From an uncultured Blautia sp. (GTDB lineage: Bacteria; Bacillota; Clostridia; Lachnospirales; Lachnospiraceae): a stretch of DNA of 6,218 bases. The notes beneath the pieces were generated by a model that saw only the letters and a list, made by a program, of their open reading frames with translations, was not told the DNA's origin and made no database searches. A program made the position numbers and the translations under genes. Each line of letters begins with the position of its first letter. Position 1 is the first letter of the stretch. This document shows, in pieces, positions 1 through 6,218 of the stretch. The stretch spans positions 1 to 6,218 of the forward strand of contig CALIZJ010000207.1 in assembly GCA_938028845.1 (NCBI GenBank), in the 5' to 3' direction.

Positions 1-31
1 CCTGGATCATATCGTCGATAGCTTTACACAT
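1..31 (-). CDS. 5' fragment of a leftward gene, product unknown (N-terminus MCKAIDDMIQ)
   Basis: Reading the minus strand from the ATG at 31-29 gives MCKAIDDMIQ and then leaves the window. A purine-rich AAAGGGGG lies about 10 bases upstream of the ATG (plus-strand 42-49), which fits a Firmicute ribosome binding site, and two leftward promoter candidates lie further upstream. From memory, MCKAI-D-like peptides are common in Lachnospiraceae, both as starts of small hypothetical proteins and near the C-termini of Rpn/PD-(D/E)XK nuclease-type 'transposase' proteins. Ten residues cannot decide this. The frame also stays open upstream of this ATG as far as a TAA at 121-119, and reads ...KKGGKYD just before the Met, so the fragment could instead be the remnant of a longer reading frame. 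No function is assigned. Confidence 0.4.
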   Translation of the reverse strand, partial: MCKAIDDMIQ

Positions 32-122
32 ATCGTATTTTCCCCCTTTCTTGGCACCTGCATGTACACCTACCTTTCCGGACAGAGAAAGGCACAGATG
101 AAAAAGAACATTTTGTACTTAT

Positions 123-151
123 ATTATAAAAAAAGTCTCTTGCAAAAGCAA
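123..151 (-). promoter_or_regulatory. Leftward sigma-A promoter candidate (proximal)
   Basis: On the minus strand, TTGCTT (151-146) and a perfect TATAAT (128-123) are separated by exactly 17 bases. Transcription would start near 117 and give a leader of roughly 85 bases before the ATG at 31. That leader contains the CCTTTC/GAAAGG inverted repeat (73-92). The -10 is a full consensus match while the -35 matches only at its TTG. The surroundings are AT-rich, so a chance match is possible. Confidence 0.45.
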
Positions 152-229
152 TGCCTTTCTGTATCCTTATTAAATTTAAAGAAACCTATGGAAAAATGAT
201 GACCGAATGGTCGCGAGATTGATTTTATT

Positions 230-258
230 ATCATAGGAGCTTTGCGGGAAAAAGTCAA
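230..258 (-). promoter_or_regulatory. Leftward sigma-A promoter candidate (distal)
   Basis: On the minus strand, TTGACT (258-253, five of six consensus bases) and TATGAT (235-230, five of six) are separated by 17 bases. This is the best overall promoter match in the window. Initiation would fall near 224, about 190 bases before the leftward ATG at 31. That implies either a long 5' leader or a short transcript ending before the proximal promoter. A GACC-GAAT-GGTC inverted repeat (201-212) lies just inside the predicted transcript. Confidence 0.5.
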
Positions 259-330
259 TTAAAAATTTCTGAAAAATCTGATAAAGAACCATAAAAAAGA
301 AAAGAGTTTGTTTAAAAGAGAGGAAAACCA

Positions 331-390
331 ATGTTTTTATTGATGTTTCTTCTTTTTATAGATATACTTATCCTTGAAAGTTATATATAA
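331..390 (+). CDS. Possible 19-residue hydrophobic small ORF
   Basis: An ATG at 331 lies 7 bases downstream of AGAGG (319-323), a good Shine-Dalgarno site. It opens a frame of 19 codons ending in TAA at 388-390. The peptide begins MFLLMFLLFIDILIL and is almost wholly hydrophobic apart from one Asp, one Glu, one Ser and one Tyr, so it could span or associate with a membrane. It could be a leader peptide or a small membrane peptide. However, AT-rich DNA rich in TTT and CTT codons readily yields such frames by chance, and the best rightward promoter candidate lies inside the ORF, which argues against it. No clear promoter was found upstream. This is a low-confidence entry. Confidence 0.18.
   Translation: MFLLMFLLFIDILILESYI
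340..368 (+). promoter_or_regulatory. Rightward sigma-A promoter candidate for the methyltransferase-bile salt hydrolase pair
   Basis: TTGATG (340-345, four of six consensus bases) and TATACT (363-368, five of six) are separated by exactly 17 bases. Initiation would fall near 375, giving a leader of about 100 bases before the methyltransferase start at 478. It is the best rightward match between the left edge and the first gene. AT-rich sequence makes chance matches fairly likely. Confidence 0.45.
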
Positions 391-463
391 AATTTTGGAA
401 AATATGAAAGAATTTATGCCCCATTCAAGAGTAAAAAAATGATAAAAAACAAGAATAAGAGAA

Positions 464-470
464 AGAAGGG
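464..470 (+). promoter_or_regulatory. Ribosome binding site that fixes the methyltransferase start
   Basis: AGAAGGG ends 7 bases before the ATG at 478. The earlier in-frame ATG at 439 has no comparable site, and the 13 extra residues it would add are a Lys/Asn/Arg-rich translation of the ribosome-binding region itself. The start is therefore placed at 478. Confidence 0.7.
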
Positions 471-477
471 AAAACAC

Positions 478-1089
478 ATGCGAGCATCTGCAGAAACTAT
501 AGCCTATTATGATGAACATGCGGATGACTTCTGCAAATCTACGGTCTGTGCAGATATGCATGTATGTTTGGAAGAATTTTTGTCGTATCTTCCTGTTCAG
601 GGTCTTATATTAGATGCAGGCTGCGGAAGTGGAAGGGATAGCCGGTATCTGTTGGACAGGGGATATCAGGTGGAAGCCTGTGATGCTTCCAAAGAAATCT
701 GTGCCTGGGCGGAAAAGCATATAGGGATTCCGGTTTCCTGTTTTTCTTTTGAGGAGATGGAAATAAGGGAAAAATATGACGGTATCTGGGCCTGCGCTTC
801 CCTTCTTCACGTGGCGGCAGCAGATATGGAGGATGTATTTTTCCGCTTGTGTCGGGCGTTAAAAACGGGAGGAATCCTTTATGCCTCTTTTAAATATGGA
901 GAAGGAGAACGGATAAAGGATGGAAGGCATTTTACAGATTATACAGAAAATGCCTTGAAAAGATTAGCGGAAAAAACGGGATTTTCTGTTATGAAATGTT
1001 TTCTTACCCAGGATGTCAGGGCAGAATATAAAGAACAGAAGTGGGTGAATCTTATTGCCGGAAAGGAGAAATTATGTGCACTTGTATAA
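478..1089 (+). CDS. Class I SAM-dependent methyltransferase, TehB/UbiE-like small type
   Basis: This 203-residue cytoplasmic protein should transfer a methyl group from S-adenosylmethionine to an unidentified acceptor. The Rossmann-fold signature is clear: motif I LDAGCGSG (residues 45-52) binds SAM, the acidic end of strand beta2 is Asp69 in EACDAS, strand beta4 is YDGIWACASLLH (100-111), and the post-motif turn KTGGILYASFK spans 129-139. A short N-terminal helix (AYYDEHADDF, 9-18) is typical of small free-standing methyltransferases of this group. The length is normal and no domain is missing. No substrate-binding domain is recognisable, so the acceptor cannot be predicted, and 'tellurite resistance' labels often given to relatives should not be assumed. 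Its last 16 bases overlap the start of the bile salt hydrolase gene in another frame, so the two are probably translated in a coupled way. The family call is firm; the role is unknown. Confidence 0.9.
   Translation: MRASAETIAYYDEHADDFCKSTVCADMHVCLEEFLSYLPVQGLILDAGCGSGRDSRYLLDRGYQVEACDASKEICAWAEKHIGIPVSCFSFEEMEIREKYDGIWACASLLHVAAADMEDVFFRLCRALKTGGILYASFKYGEGERIKDGRHFTDYTENALKRLAEKTGFSVMKCFLTQDVRAEYKEQKWVNLIAGKEKLCALV
1062..1068 (+). promoter_or_regulatory. Ribosome binding site that fixes the bile salt hydrolase start
   Basis: AAAGGAG ends 5 bases before the ATG at 1074 and lies inside the 3' end of the methyltransferase gene. It supports initiation at 1074 rather than at the in-frame GTG at 1041. 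Chemistry gives the same answer: this enzyme family needs cysteine directly after the initiator methionine. Confidence 0.85.
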
Positions 1090-2051
1090 CATTTAAAAAT
1101 GGAGATTTTTATTTCGGAAGGAATCTGGATCTGGAGTATCAGTTTGGGGAGCAGGTAGTCATTACGCCGAGAAATTATGCCATAACATTTAAGAAAAATC
1201 AGGAGTATACGGTTCATTATGGAATGATCGGCATGGCTTCTGTGGCAGAAAATTATCCATTATATGCAGAGGCAGTAAACGAGAAAGGACTTTGTATGGC
1301 CGGATTGAATTTCCCTGGAAATGCCTGTTATAAAGAAGAAAAAGAAGGGGCTGTCAATGTGGCGCCTTATGAGATTATCCCCTGGCTTTTAGGAGGTTGT
1401 TCTACAGTAAAAGAAGCGCGGGAAATGCTGGCAAATGTGAATATTATAGAGCTTCCATTTACAGAAAAACTTCCTACAGCACCCCTGCACTGGATGTTGG
1501 CGGACAGAGAGGAATGTATTGTACTGGAAGCAGTGGAAGAAGGACTTAAAATTTATGAAAATCCATGGGGCGTCCTCACCAATAATCCCCCTTTTCCCTT
1601 TTATCAGTCTTATTTATGCAATTATATGAACCTTTCAAGCCAGCCTCCGGTAAATCAGTTTTCCCAGGAATTAGACTTAAAATCCTATGGACAGGGCATG
1701 GGAGGAATGGGGCTTCCCGGCGACGCTTCCCCGGCATCCCGTTTCGTCCGGGCTGCTTTTCTTAAATGGAACTCTAAGTGCAGTCCGGAAGAAAACGCCA
1801 ATATATCACAGTTTTTTCATATACTGGACGGAGTTGCCATGGTGCAGGGCAGTGTGATGACGCCGGAAGGTAAGTGCGATATTACTACCTATTCCTGCTG
1901 CGTGAATGTGGATCAGGGAATCTACTATTATAAAACCTACGGCAACAATCAGATCCAGGCTATCCGAATGGATGAAAAATATTTGGAGAGAAAAGAGTTA
2001 CAGGTCTATTCCTTACAGACAGAACAGCAGATAAACTGGCAGAATGAGTAA
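1074..2051 (+). CDS. bsh: Conjugated bile acid (bile salt) hydrolase, choloylglycine hydrolase family
   Basis: This 325-residue N-terminal-nucleophile hydrolase should cleave the amide bond of glycine- or taurine-conjugated bile acids in the cytoplasm, releasing free bile acid and the amino acid. After removal of Met1, Cys2 (MCT start) becomes the nucleophile. The other family catalytic residues are all present at expected positions: Arg16 and Asp19 in FGRNLD, Asn79 in AGLNFP, Asn170 in VLTNNP, and Arg223 in LPGDASPASRF. From memory, the length and motif spacing match the Clostridium perfringens enzyme (about 329 residues) closely. There is no signal peptide, as expected. Penicillin V acylases share the fold, but the LEY, ITPRNY, AGLNFP and LPGD context favours a bile salt hydrolase. 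The gene overlaps the upstream methyltransferase by 16 bases. No bile acid transporter or dehydroxylation genes lie in the window. Confidence 0.93.
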   Translation: MCTCITFKNGDFYFGRNLDLEYQFGEQVVITPRNYAITFKKNQEYTVHYGMIGMASVAENYPLYAEAVNEKGLCMAGLNFPGNACYKEEKEGAVNVAPYEIIPWLLGGCSTVKEAREMLANVNIIELPFTEKLPTAPLHWMLADREECIVLEAVEEGLKIYENPWGVLTNNPPFPFYQSYLCNYMNLSSQPPVNQFSQELDLKSYGQGMGGMGLPGDASPASRFVRAAFLKWNSKCSPEENANISQFFHILDGVAMVQGSVMTPEGKCDITTYSCCVNVDQGIYYYKTYGNNQIQAIRMDEKYLERKELQVYSLQTEQQINWQNE

Positions 2052-2060
2052 GAGGTATTT

Positions 2061-2104
2061 TTGCCCTTTACATGGGAAAAGCATAGAAAAAGCCCTGTTA
2101 TTAT
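2061..2104 (+). promoter_or_regulatory. Weak promoter-like sequences before the DNA glycosylase
   Basis: Two overlapping candidates lie in the 106-base gap. TTGCCC (2061-2066) and TAGAAA (2084-2089) are 17 bases apart, each matching four of six consensus bases. Separately, an extended -10, TG-T-TATTAT, spans 2096-2104 without a good -35. Either could give the glycosylase-SNF2 pair its own transcript. I see no stable hairpin followed by a T-run between 2052 and 2157, so read-through from the bile salt hydrolase is also possible. Confidence 0.3.
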
Positions 2105-2157
2105 GGTAGGATAAAGAAATAAAAAGTCAGATACAAAAGAAAAGAGGAAGGGTACTT

Positions 2158-2964
2158 ATGCTTATAAAGGAGATAGAGCATTTTGATCTTGCCCAGATCA
2201 GCAATTCCGGACAATGCTTCCGGATGAAAGAGATCTCTCCCGGTCGTTTTTCCATAACAGCCCGCAATCAGTATTTGGAAGCGGCTCAGGAGGGAAAAAA
2301 GGTATATTTTGACTGTTCCCAGGAAGTGTTTGATACTTTTTGGAAGGACTACTTTGACCTGGATCAGGATTATGGGGAATATATTCAGGCTATAAATCCC
2401 AATGACAAATATCTCACAGCAGCCGCTTCCTGCGGCAGCGGCATCCGCATTTTAAGGCAGGATATATGGGAAATGGTCATCAGCTTTTTGATCTCCCAGC
2501 AGAATAATATTGTACGGATACGCCGCTGCATTGAGAATATCTCCCGGGAATATGGAGAGAAAAAGACAGGGGAATCCGGCAGGGAATATTATACCTTCCC
2601 TGCGCCGGAAGCATTGGCGCTGGCAGATATGGATGCGCTTTTAAACTGTAATTTGGGATATCGGGCAAAGTATGTAAAACAGACAGCGAAAAGCGTTGCC
2701 GCAGGGGAAATTAACCTGGAAGAGATTTCCAAAATGAAATATAAAAAGGCAAAAGAAGAATTGTTAAAGCTTTATGGAGTGGGTGAAAAAGTAGCAGACT
2801 GTATCTGCCTGTTCGGCCTGCATATGCTGGAGGCTTTTCCTGTTGATACGCACATCCGGCAGGCACTGAACGCCCATTACAAACGGGGCTTTCCTGTCCG
2901 GAGATATAAAGGGATGCAGGGGATCATGCAGCAGTATATTTTTTATTATGAATTGATGCATTAG
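2158..2964 (+). CDS. ogg: 8-oxoguanine DNA glycosylase/AP lyase, OGG1 family
   Basis: This 268-residue base-excision-repair enzyme should remove 8-oxoguanine from DNA and nick the abasic site. The N-terminal OGG domain carries SGQCFR (17-22), equivalent to human SGQSFR, whose glycine recognises the oxidised base. The helix-hairpin-helix glycosylase core follows: SFLISQQNNIVRI (109-121), LGYRAKYV (166-173), the hairpin LYGVGEKVADC (205-215) with catalytic Lys211 (human Lys249), and PVDTH with Asp230 (human Asp268) and His232. Cys215, Gln258 and Phe262 align by eye with human Cys253, Gln315 and Phe319, which pack around the flipped base. Length is normal for bacterial members. A GAGGAAGG-type ribosome binding site (2144-2151) precedes the ATG. 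It lies 30 bases upstream of the SNF2 gene, which suggests joint transcription. It is not a simple AlkA or endonuclease III, because the Lys-Asp pair and the SGQ-FR motif are both present. Confidence 0.93.
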   Translation: MLIKEIEHFDLAQISNSGQCFRMKEISPGRFSITARNQYLEAAQEGKKVYFDCSQEVFDTFWKDYFDLDQDYGEYIQAINPNDKYLTAAASCGSGIRILRQDIWEMVISFLISQQNNIVRIRRCIENISREYGEKKTGESGREYYTFPAPEALALADMDALLNCNLGYRAKYVKQTAKSVAAGEINLEEISKMKYKKAKEELLKLYGVGEKVADCICLFGLHMLEAFPVDTHIRQALNAHYKRGFPVRRYKGMQGIMQQYIFYYELMH

Positions 2965-2994
2965 CAGGAAATAAAGTCATTGGAGTGAGAGTCT

Positions 2995-5900
2995 ATGATA
3001 ACAAGAGCGTCCATTCGTACTTTGTGTAACTCCAGCTCTTATACAAGAGGTCTGGAAATTTACCGCTGTGAAGAAAAAATCCTGGAGTTTCAGGTAGAAA
3101 ATACAGAAAAAGAAGCACTTGTCAAGGCCCTGGTAGAAGGTAGCCAGGGGAAGTATTATCATGTAAAAATGAAATATGACAAAGAGAGAGATTTTCTTGA
3201 CAGTATTTATTGCGAATGTCCTGCTTTTCATAGTTATGCAGGATTATGCAAGCACTGTGTGGCGGTTCTGTTAAAATATATAGATTACTGCACCAGAAAA
3301 AAAGTAATTGCAGATTATGCCAGAGGATTTGGAGCCGGAAAGGCTCCCTTTGGTGGAGAGAAAGAGAAGCTTCTTTCTTCCTCGCGGACGAAAAAAACAG
3401 CACAGGAGGAAAGAGAAAAAGAAGAGAAAAAGCCCTTGGCACAGCAGCTTTTAGACTGGAAAAAGGAGAAGAATATTTGTACAGAGCCTCCTGCTGTGTG
3501 GGATCTTCCGGAAGGCAGAAGAGGGGAAAGAAGGACAAGTACACCTTTAGCAGCTCTGATGAAAAATCAGCGTGTTTGTCAGGTTTCATCCTATATGGCT
3601 CCGGAAATTTTCGGGAAGGTCAGACTGGAGCCCTATTTAAAATATGTGGGAAATAGTGTAAGTGCAGAATTTCGCATTGGTGTGGAAAAACTTTATGTAT
3701 TAAAGGATATTTTCGAGTTTGTCTGGTGTATGAAAGAGGGGCGGATTGGTACTTATGGAAAGCAATTGCAATTCTTTCATACAGCAGAAGCGTTTACAGA
3801 AGAGACGAAAAAAATAGCAGGATTTATCCTGGATTGGGAGAGAAAAAACGGAAAAAAATATATACAAAGAGCTTTCACAGGCCGCAGCTATACGGGAAGT
3901 TATCCTAAGCTCAGGGCACTTCCCCTTACAGGAGACGAGCTGGCTGATCTGCTTCGGATCCTTGAAAAAAGACCTTTTTATGGATGGATTGGAGACGGAG
4001 GAGAAAAACTGTGGCAGGTGACCGATGGGGTACTGGAAAGACAGCTTTTTCTTACCGGACTTAAGGATGGAATAGAGGTTCGAATGGAAAGAATTTCCAG
4101 TGTGGAAAGTACGGACTGCAATATTTATTTTAAGGACAAAAAGGTCTATCTTGTACCAAAGGAACCCTTGAGCCGTATACAGGAGTTTGTACAGTGCATG
4201 AAAGAACTGCCCGGAAACCGGGCTTTCATCCAGAAAGCCCACGTACCGGTGTTTTTCAGAGAAATACTTCCCCAGTTGGAGGCGGTTTTTCAGGTAGAAA
4301 GTACGGGGCTGGATGTCTATGTAAACGGAATAGAGGAGGCAGTTTATAAAGTTTATCTGGATCTGGATGAAAAGAATCGGTTATCCTGTGAGGCATTTGC
4401 CCTGTACGGGGCAGATCGTTTTTCACTTTTTGAGAACGAAAAAGACCGGGAAAGAAGAGACCTTTCCGGTGAGCTTAAGATGACGGCAGCGATTTGTGAG
4501 TATTTTGAAAGTTATGACAGCGAAAAAGGCCGGATGTTTTTAGAGCAGGAGGAAGAAAAGGTATACAGGCTTTTGACAGAGGGAATCCCCAGAATTCAGG
4601 AGATGGCACAGGTTTTTGTCTCTGAAAAAATGCGGAAACTCCGTGTTGTAGCCCCTCCCAAGGTCAAGGTGGGGTTATCCTTTGCCTCAGGACTTCTGGA
4701 TCTGGAGATTTCTGTAGAAGGAATGGACCGGGAAGAGTTTATGGAGATATTGGGAAAATATGATCCCCGGCAGAAATTCTACAGACTAAAAAACGGGAGC
4801 TTCCTGAATCTGGACCATGCGCAGATACAGGAGCTTTTGGAGCTGAGGGAAGGATTGGGATTGACAGAAAGAGAGCTGAAAAAGGAAAAGCTCTCTCTTC
4901 CTTCTTACCGTGCCCTATATCTGGACGAACAGTTAAAAGACAGCAGCACACTTTTGGCCTCCAGGGATTTCTATTTTTCTTCTTTAATAAAGAATATGAA
5001 GAACATGGGAAAGGCTGTATACGAGGTTCCCAAAGAACAGAGAGAGATCTTAAAGGAATATCAAAAGCAAGGTTATTTATGGATGAAAACCTTAAAGCAA
5101 TATGGCTTTGGCGGCATACTTGCAGACGATATGGGACTGGGAAAGACCCTGCAGGCGATTACTTTTTTATGGTCGGAATTTACAGCGGCGGAGAAAGGGA
5201 AAGCATGGAGGGCGTTGATCGTTACACCTGCTTCCTTAGTATTTAACTGGGCAAATGAAATCCAACGTTTTGCGCCAGATCTTCCGGTGAAAATGGTTGC
5301 AGGAACTGCCTGGGAAAGAAAGGAAATGCTGGAGAATATTGGAGAAAAAGAGGTGCTGATCACCTCTTATGAGCTTTTGCGAAGGGATATTTTATTTTAT
5401 GAGAAACTGCAGTTTGATTGTGAGATCATAGATGAGGCACAATACATTAAAAATTACAGTACCCAGTCTGCCAAAGCGGTAAAGTCTGTTCAGGCAGTTT
5501 TTCGCATGGCGTTGACAGGGACGCCGGTGGAGAACCGGTTAAGTGAATTATGGAGTATTTTTGACTACCTGATGCCCGGTTTTTTATATGGATATGAGCG
5601 ATTCCGAAGAGAAATCGAGCTTCCTGTAATACAGATGGATGAGGAAAGCGCAAAGGCGCGGCTTCAGAAAATGATCCGCCCGTTTGTCCTTCGCAGGCTG
5701 AAAAAAGATGTACTTAAGGAGCTGCCGGATAAGTTGGAAAAGAATGTTTTTTCTAAAATGGAAGGGGAGCAGCGCAGACTTTATGACGCGCATGTAAGAC
5801 GGCTTCAAACTATGCTTGCCGGGCAGTCGGAGCGGGAATTTCGCGGTTCCAGGATTCAGATCCTGGCGGAAATGACGAAACTGCGTCAGATCTGCTGTCA

Positions 5901-6193
5901 CCCGGGACTGCTTTACCAGGATTACAATGCCGGATCAGCAAAGCTTGAAACCTGTTTGGAGTTAATAAAAAATGCCATAAACGGCGGGCATAAACTGCTG
6001 GTATTTTCCCAGTTTACTTCTATGCTGGATCTGGTGATCCAAAGACTGGAAAAGGAAAAAATTTCTTTTTATGTTCTTACTGGAGCCACTCCAAAAGAAG
6101 AACGGATCCGTTTGGTAAATGCATTTAACCAGGATGAAACTTCCGTTTTTTGTATTTCTCTGCGGGCAGGAGGAACGGGATTAAACCTTACAG
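2995..6193 (+). CDS. SWIM zinc-finger SNF2-family helicase/ATPase, 3' truncated by contig end
   Basis: This is a superfamily 2 DNA translocase of the Swi2/Snf2 type; 1066 genuine residues are present. A SWIM zinc finger binds near the N-terminus (Cys73-x-Cys75-x9-Cys85-x-His87). A charged Lys/Glu linker (about 110-165) and a long bacterial SNF2-associated region (about 200-680) follow. The ATPase motifs are: I, DDMGLGKT (711-718, Lys717); Ia, TPASLVFNW (744-752); II, DEAQ (813-816); III, LTGTP (840-844); the FVLRRLKKDV block (897-906); IV, LLVFSQFT (1001-1008); and V, SLRAGGTGLNLT (1055-1066). Motif VI, with its arginine finger, and the C-terminal tail are missing. The frame nominally continues to a TGA at 6214-6216, but those last codons (EIGRAHV) are sequencing adapter. 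A GGAG (2982-2985) precedes the ATG. The substrate is unknown; its pairing with the glycosylase suggests DNA repair or DNA-protein remodelling. Confidence 0.93.
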
Positions 6194-6218
6194 AGATCGG
6201 AAGAGCACACGTCTGAAC
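6194..6218 (+). other. Illumina TruSeq adapter contamination
   Basis: The last 25 bases, starting AGATCGGAAGAGC and continuing ACACGTCTGAAC, match the standard Illumina TruSeq adapter read at the 3' end of short inserts. They are not biological. In the SNF2 frame they produce the well-known artefactual ending EIGRAHV and a TGA stop. The last genomic base is probably the G at 6193, which would be the first base of the alanine codon usually found after LNLT in SNF2 motif V. Confidence 0.97.

Larger units (their letters stand above)
32..477. other. AT-rich divergent intergenic region
   Basis: About 445 bases separate the leftward fragment from the methyltransferase start, and no convincing long gene lies in them on either strand. 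The stretch holds two leftward promoter candidates (123-151 and 230-258), one rightward promoter candidate (340-368) and a doubtful 19-codon ORF (331-390). There are also two short hairpin-capable sequences: CCTTTC/GAAAGG with an 8-base loop at 73-92, and GACC/GGTC with a 4-base loop at 201-212. Base composition is clearly more AT-rich than in the genes on the right, as expected for a regulatory spacer. I see no riboswitch, tRNA or strong intrinsic terminator here. Confidence 0.6.

Noticed and set aside
201..212. GACC-GAAT-GGTC inverted repeat as a repressor operator
   Set aside because: The arms are only four bases, it matches no operator I recognise, and it is distant from the rightward promoter; it is mentioned only as a possible hairpin in a leftward leader.
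439..477. Upstream ATG at 439 as the methyltransferase start
   Set aside because: It lacks a good ribosome binding site and would add a Lys/Asn-rich stretch that is simply the translated ribosome-binding region; the ATG at 478 has a well-spaced AGAAGGG.
1041..1073. GTG at 1041 as the bile salt hydrolase start
   Set aside because: It would bury the catalytic cysteine behind 11 extra residues, whereas the family needs Cys directly after the initiator Met; the ATG at 1074 has AAAGGAG five bases upstream.
2052..2157. Intrinsic terminator after the bile salt hydrolase
   Set aside because: Only three-base GGG/CCC pairings were found and no stable stem is followed by a T-run, so no terminator is called.
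3122..3589. Antisense 155-codon frame within the SNF2 gene
   Set aside because: It lies wholly opposite a well-supported gene, its translation is low-complexity (Phe/Ser/Leu/Pro-rich) and it resembles no family I know, as expected for a shadow frame.
3700..4242. Antisense 180-codon frame within the SNF2 gene
   Set aside because: It is a shadow of the SNF2-associated region with no recognisable domain or independent support.
6196..6216. Natural C-terminus EIGRAHV and stop of the SNF2 protein
   Set aside because: These codons are adapter sequence; a true SNF2 protein continues through motif VI.

Overview
This window looks like a short-read contig from a gut Firmicute of the Clostridia, most likely Lachnospiraceae. 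The evidence is moderate GC with A/G-rich Shine-Dalgarno sites, a clostridial-type bile salt hydrolase, an OGG1-type 8-oxoguanine glycosylase of the kind found in clostridia, and a SWIM/SNF2 helicase typical of the group. I cannot name the genus from sequence alone. The last 25 bases (6194-6218) are not genomic: they match the Illumina TruSeq read-1 adapter, so the real sequence ends at 6193.

Layout. At the extreme left edge, a leftward gene has only its first ten or so codons in the window (1-31), preceded by a Shine-Dalgarno-like site. Bases 32-477 are an AT-rich divergent intergenic region with two plausible leftward sigma-A promoters, one plausible rightward promoter and a doubtful 19-codon hydrophobic ORF. 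Four rightward genes follow: a class I SAM-dependent methyltransferase (478-1089); a choloylglycine/bile salt hydrolase (1074-2051) whose start overlaps the methyltransferase end by 16 bases; an 8-oxoguanine DNA glycosylase/AP lyase (2158-2964); and a SWIM-zinc-finger SNF2 helicase (from 2995), cut off by the contig end just after helicase motif V.

How the genes relate. The methyltransferase and bile salt hydrolase are very probably co-transcribed and translationally coupled. The glycosylase and SNF2 protein form a second tight pair (30-base gap) that suggests a DNA-maintenance role. The 106 bases between the pairs show no convincing terminator and contain weak promoter-like sequences, so all four genes could be read through as one transcript, or the second pair could have its own start. 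The functional link between the two pairs is unclear and may be simple adjacency.

I found no tRNA, rRNA, CRISPR array, insertion sequence or established riboswitch. Nothing here amounts to a clearly new system. The best leads are the methyltransferase-bile salt hydrolase coupling, the residues with which the glycosylase would read the opposite base, and the leftward gene fragment with its long leader.
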